A stretch of DNA of 64,000 bases, from contig JAODTK010005628.1 of NCBI GenBank assembly GCA_026419785.1, positions 62,001-126,000 of the forward strand, written 5' to 3'. The first letter of the stretch is position 1; each line of letters opens with the position of its first letter. This stretch comes from Sclerodactyla briareus. Lineage: Eukaryota > Echinodermata > Holothuroidea > Dendrochirotida > Sclerodactylidae. The position numbers were made by a program, and so were the translations under genes. The notes under the pieces were generated by a model that searched no databases, was not told where the DNA came from, and was given only the letters and a program-made list of their open reading frames with translations. Shown here piece by piece: positions 59,800 through 64,000 of the stretch.

Positions 59800-62095
59800 T
59801 TCATTTCCTGTGTTCACTTGTGAAAAGTACGATACTTCTTTTATGGCTGATACAACATGGATGTCAATCAAAATAGGATCAAATGACACGGACACAGCTG
59901 ATGGGAGGTCATGCGGACAACTACAATGCCACTAGATGACAATCCACCTCTGAACACTACGGAATCTCATGAGATTTCTTTCTCGTCAGCATTCATGATG
60001 GAATCAATACAAATTTGTCATTTGAATAATTAAGTACCTCATTATGCATCTGGGTGCCCATTCAGCTCATTTGGATTTCCACTGTTACACCCCGAGACAC
60101 ACAGTGAAAAGTCCTATGTACCAATGTGGTATGCGTACCATAGGTTGGGAACCCCTGCCGTAAAAACTGGGACTGATGCCTGTGTCTTATAATATGTTGT
60201 TATACTTTAAATGAAAAAACGTGGTTGCAAAAGAGAGGTTAAGTGAAAAGTTGTTCAGGATTAAAAATTGGCAGAAGTCCATGAAATATGATGGACGCCA
60301 CTTCTTTTCAATTGAGGGTAGCCTCCAAATCTCAGCCCGGCAGATGGTACATGATCTCTAAAACAATCAATGTGCAGCATTACTTTATTAATCATGAACC
60401 AAGCAAAAACACAAGCCTTGTTCCATGAATGAAGATGGACTGGTTGAAATGAACAGACAACTCGCAAAAATTATAAGCCAATGAGGAAAATAAACAGATA
60501 ATGATAATCCCTAATGAATAAATAGGGTACATGCATAAATAATTGAATGAGAGAGAGTCTAATGACTAAGTGGGATCAAGATTAGTCACAACATTTGTGG
60601 CCACAGTTGGATTCTATCAGTGTACCTAGCCTGGAAAACTCTGATTATTACAACAGTGTGCACCCATTGCGTCTCTTCAAAAGCAGTCGTATTAGCCTTA
60701 CTGGGTGAGGGTTGGGTTTGCCCCCCCCCCCTCCTTTGCCTAAATATTGTTTGGAAAGATAATATTTTCTCTAAAATACGCATATGTGAGATTGTCAGAT
60801 TTGAACTATTTTTATTTCCTCTGCCATAGAAGATCCCTTTTTGAACTGAAGCGGAGATATTGGATGCTGGGGATACAATTACAATAGAACATAATACAAA
60901 TATCTTTATTTACAAAAGGGGTTCACTCAAACCAGTACTGGGAATTATTCCATTTACATCCTGAATCAAATTCAGATGGCACTACGAACCAATGAATTTT
61001 CAATCCACAAATTGAGACGGCAGAAAAAATATGACACAGCGTACTTATTCAAAAAGATGCGAGAACAGCAAGAAAATACACATTTTTGTTCTACCACACA
61101 TGAGTTCATTTTGGCAATAATATCAATACCAGTAAACACACCTGAGTGAACTGCAACATGACCAGGACAGTAAAGAGTTACCTCGTGACACAATCTACCT
61201 CGTAAACTATAATCATCATGATCGATATCCTGTACTGCGGAATACTTGGGCACTGACCTCTTCAATTTGGAAAGTTCATGAACAATGGATGAATCACATT
61301 TTTTCCATCTTCAACACCAGCCTCCTCGGTATTCGGCTGAAATTTGAGTCTGACAGAACCCATGACTGACTAGGTGGTAGACTTCATGTTCACAAGGTTT
61401 CTCAGCTCATGCCCTCAATGATTCTGACCCGTTCAAATATACTGTGGGGAGGGACAACACATACCAAAGTATGAGGTTAATCCATCCAGGCATGCTGCAA
61501 TTTCCAAACTTCCAAAATCTACTTTTCAACAAAGGGCATATCATGTTCCTGGACCTTGAGGAATTAATCATCATGACAGCAGTCTGCTCACTAGCAATCA
61601 GCGAAGAGCGTCAAATGATGTTACCCCATGTCCACGGGAGGTAATCAGCAGACTGTAACAGTATGTCTAAAGTTACGGATATGGTGGTAGGCCGACCAGT
61701 TCCAGGTTAACGACTATCTATACAATGCTCAACAATACCATTGCGTTCATGGCTTGTAGCGTGGGGGGTGTGCCCTTCCCCTCAATATTGCTCTCATACA
61801 GAATACTCATTCAGAATACGTCTGAGCCAGCTAGGCAATAACCCCAAAGCATTGAGTTGAGTAATGATACCCAGGTCACTGAATCACATCATTGCACCGT
61901 CCATGTGCTCTCTCAAAGGAGAAGAATCGAAGCGGATTGTTGAATGGCACTGTCAACTTACGTGATAAACAAATATAACTCTTATCTTTACATACAAATG
62001 AATATCCCTTCACTATAGCAAAAACTTGCTCACACTAGAGATCCTCGACGACACACGCCAATGCTACCAAATCTTGGCACAGCTTATCGTTATAT
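59800..62095. other. Intergenic, nothing recognised
   Basis: Contains a C-run (60721-60730). No gene evidence. Confidence 0.5.
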
Positions 62096-62099
62096 CCCT

Positions 62100-63850
62100 A
62101 GATGTCTTACAGACTACTAGGCAGCAATCCACTTGAAATCATTCACATTCCGTCTGGAGCACACCCATCTACACGCTTTCCTTGGCTTCACAAATTGACC
62201 AATCATCATCCACAGAAGAGGTCGCCACCGACCTATCACGTGACATGTAATAATACTCTGCCCAGAGTCACCACCAGCACTGCTGGCAATTCCGGACCGG
62301 ACTGGGCCCCTCCCCCTGGAAGGCCTAGCTCTAACCACCGATGGGATGATGCAGCCACCTCCATAGGGAGGGCCCTCAAGCATTAAAATGCATATTGCAG
62401 CAAAATAATCAGCACTTTCTCGGGGACTCCTGTCCCAAAAGGCCATTCATCACTAACTCACCTATAGGACTCGTATGAGGCCTAGATTCTCTAACACTCC
62501 TGCATCCAATCTCATCGCCATAGGATTAGCGAACTAATTCCTTCCGGGTTGGAATCGGTATTTCTACGTACCAAATCAACACCCGGTTATCCCAGCCATC
62601 CCATCCATCATCACCAAATCATTCACTCATAGCAGACCGGAGGGTTGTGGTGCAAGCATTCAGGCAACCTCACCCCACATGAGGATCATGAAAATGGCAT
62701 CGTAATCCAATGGACTGCAAGCTCTTACAGGGACTGCATTCCTTCTGCTCACAAATCACCATCAGTCCTCACCGATGATGGGCCATCTCTCGGATGAGGC
62801 TCCGGCAGAAAACCTATTCCGGGATACCCAGGGCTCCCATAGGATTTTTCCTGACCATTCATCATCCATATCAAAAACTCTCATCTTACTCAGGGGCCCC
62901 GTCTTACCATGGCCTAGTTCATCAGAGCCAGCAGAGTGTGGCTCCTTAAGGGCTTACATAGTGGTGACTCTCGGAACAGAGATTACGGTAGTCTCGGAGC
63001 TATTGCCGTTTTCTCAGCAGCCGGTGACCGTTCATCCTAAAAGACCTGCACTAGGCCTGTCGAGGTTCCATCAGTTAGAGGGGGGGGGGGGTGGGGAATG
63101 GGCTCCATCAGTCCATGGGGCGTGGGTGGCTCAGAGGGGAATGTTATGGGAGGGACTTCGTCTAAACAGCTTCTGAAGCGCCCGGTGGAGGTGAATCTCG
63201 ATCCAGCAGGGGGTTTCCTTGATGCGTGCCTGGGGTAGTATGAGTCCCCCAGCCCTTCACAAAGCTAGTCCTCAGATACCAGAGGCGACGGAGGCGTTAC
63301 TCCGATACCCGCCCGCAGAGTACCCTGTTGAAGCAAACTTGACAGTGAACGCAAGATCTCACCAGTTGTCGTGTCTGGGCCGAGCCGTAAATTTGGGGAC
63401 AGACTTTGAGGAAATTAAACAAGCTGCCCAGAAAAACTTCCCTAGCTCTACACACAGAACCCCAACACCACAAAGGGGAGGGGGAAGGGTAAGGGGGGCG
63501 AAGCTAAAAACCACAATGGGGGGTAGCGAAGGGTATGATTAGCCCTACGGACTAGGCGAGAGGATAGGCCCGTTACGAAGTCAATAGGATGCAAAGGCCG
63601 TCGTGTGCAAGAATGAATACGAGCCAAGCATCGCTAAAGGCTCCTTTGCAACAGGCGACAGACAATGGCGAGAGAAAGTTCTTGAAAATCTCAAAGATCA
63701 GGAGGAAGGAGGATACTGCCACAAAGCTACAGTGAGAGGACAAAGAGGGACAAGTCTGATGAACAAACTCCCAAAAATTCGACTCGTAGGAACTGACTAG
63801 CTCCGTAGCTTTGGGATTTTCTGCAAAAATTCTCTGCCTAAGGCACTCCA
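62100..63850 (+). other. Unrecognised coding-like ORFs in a GC-richer segment
   Basis: Successive plus-strand frames are open at 62102-62386, 62775-63176, 63219-63542 and 63603-63800. The region is richer in GC and in proline-type codons than its surroundings. Protein-like text includes NLTVNARSHQLSCLGRAVN (63339-63396), TDFEEIKQAAQKNFP (63401-63445) and DRQWREKVLENLKDQEEGGY (63660-63719). The frames change at homopolymers, for example the G-run 63079-63091. I do not recognise the family; a mobile-element gag-like protein is the likeliest explanation. It could continue past the window end. Confidence 0.35.
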
Positions 63851-64000
63851 TTATGGGCTATTCACGTGGCTGGCAAGATGAGAAGATCAATGGGGTGGCA
63901 GAACCCGATTTGTAGTAGCTGACAGGTTTTTTGCGATAGTGCAATGCACATGGGGTGGGTTGGAGGGTCCAATATGGGGTGAGTTGAATAAATGGCACAT

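Noticed and set aside
1-64000. CRISPR array, prokaryotic operons or phage content
   Set aside because: The tandem arrays lack repeat-spacer structure, and introns, SINEs and LINEs show that the DNA is animal.

Overview
This is a eukaryotic window: AT-rich, full of introns and interspersed repeats. It carries degraded non-LTR retrotransposons, a degraded Ty3/gypsy element and tRNA-headed SINEs, and shows no bacterial-style gene packing. The gene content, the repeats and the IN-before-RT gypsy pol order (reported for deuterostomes) suggest a marine invertebrate deuterostome such as an echinoderm or hemichordate. That placement is inference.

One host gene is recognisable. It is a plus-strand, multi-exon homologue of LMAN1 (ERGIC-53), the L-type lectin cargo receptor of the ER-Golgi intermediate compartment. 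Twelve exons were found between 13139 and 45885. Exons 1-6 carry the L-type lectin domain, exons 6-10 the coiled-coil stalk, exon 11 the membrane segment and exon 12 the cytoplasmic tail ending KKFY. The signal-peptide exon and the start of the lectin domain were not found. Splice sites and most junction phases agree, but the exons carry several 1-2 base frameshifts and three in-frame stops. Either the consensus sequence is poor or the copy is a decaying, unprocessed pseudogene. The 3' boundary of the lectin exon has expanded into about fourteen 124-bp tandem copies (18477-20175), each holding the exon end and its 5' splice donor.

Layout: 1-13138 is upstream or unknown sequence with simple repeats, a diverged duplication (6830-9080) carrying a hAT-like insertion, and a dead LINE (11380-12610). 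13139-45885 is the LMAN1-like gene; its introns hold AGGTCA-rich repeats, several SINEs, a minus-strand LINE (29320-30560) and a degraded gypsy element (42265-45480). 45886-56950 is intergenic with tandem arrays at 46.9, 50.5 and 53.3 kb. 56960-59345 is a 1.17-kb direct duplication. 59505-59790 is a SINE, and 62100-63850 holds unrecognised coding-like ORFs.

Most of the window outside the LMAN1-like exons is repeat-derived or has no recognisable function.
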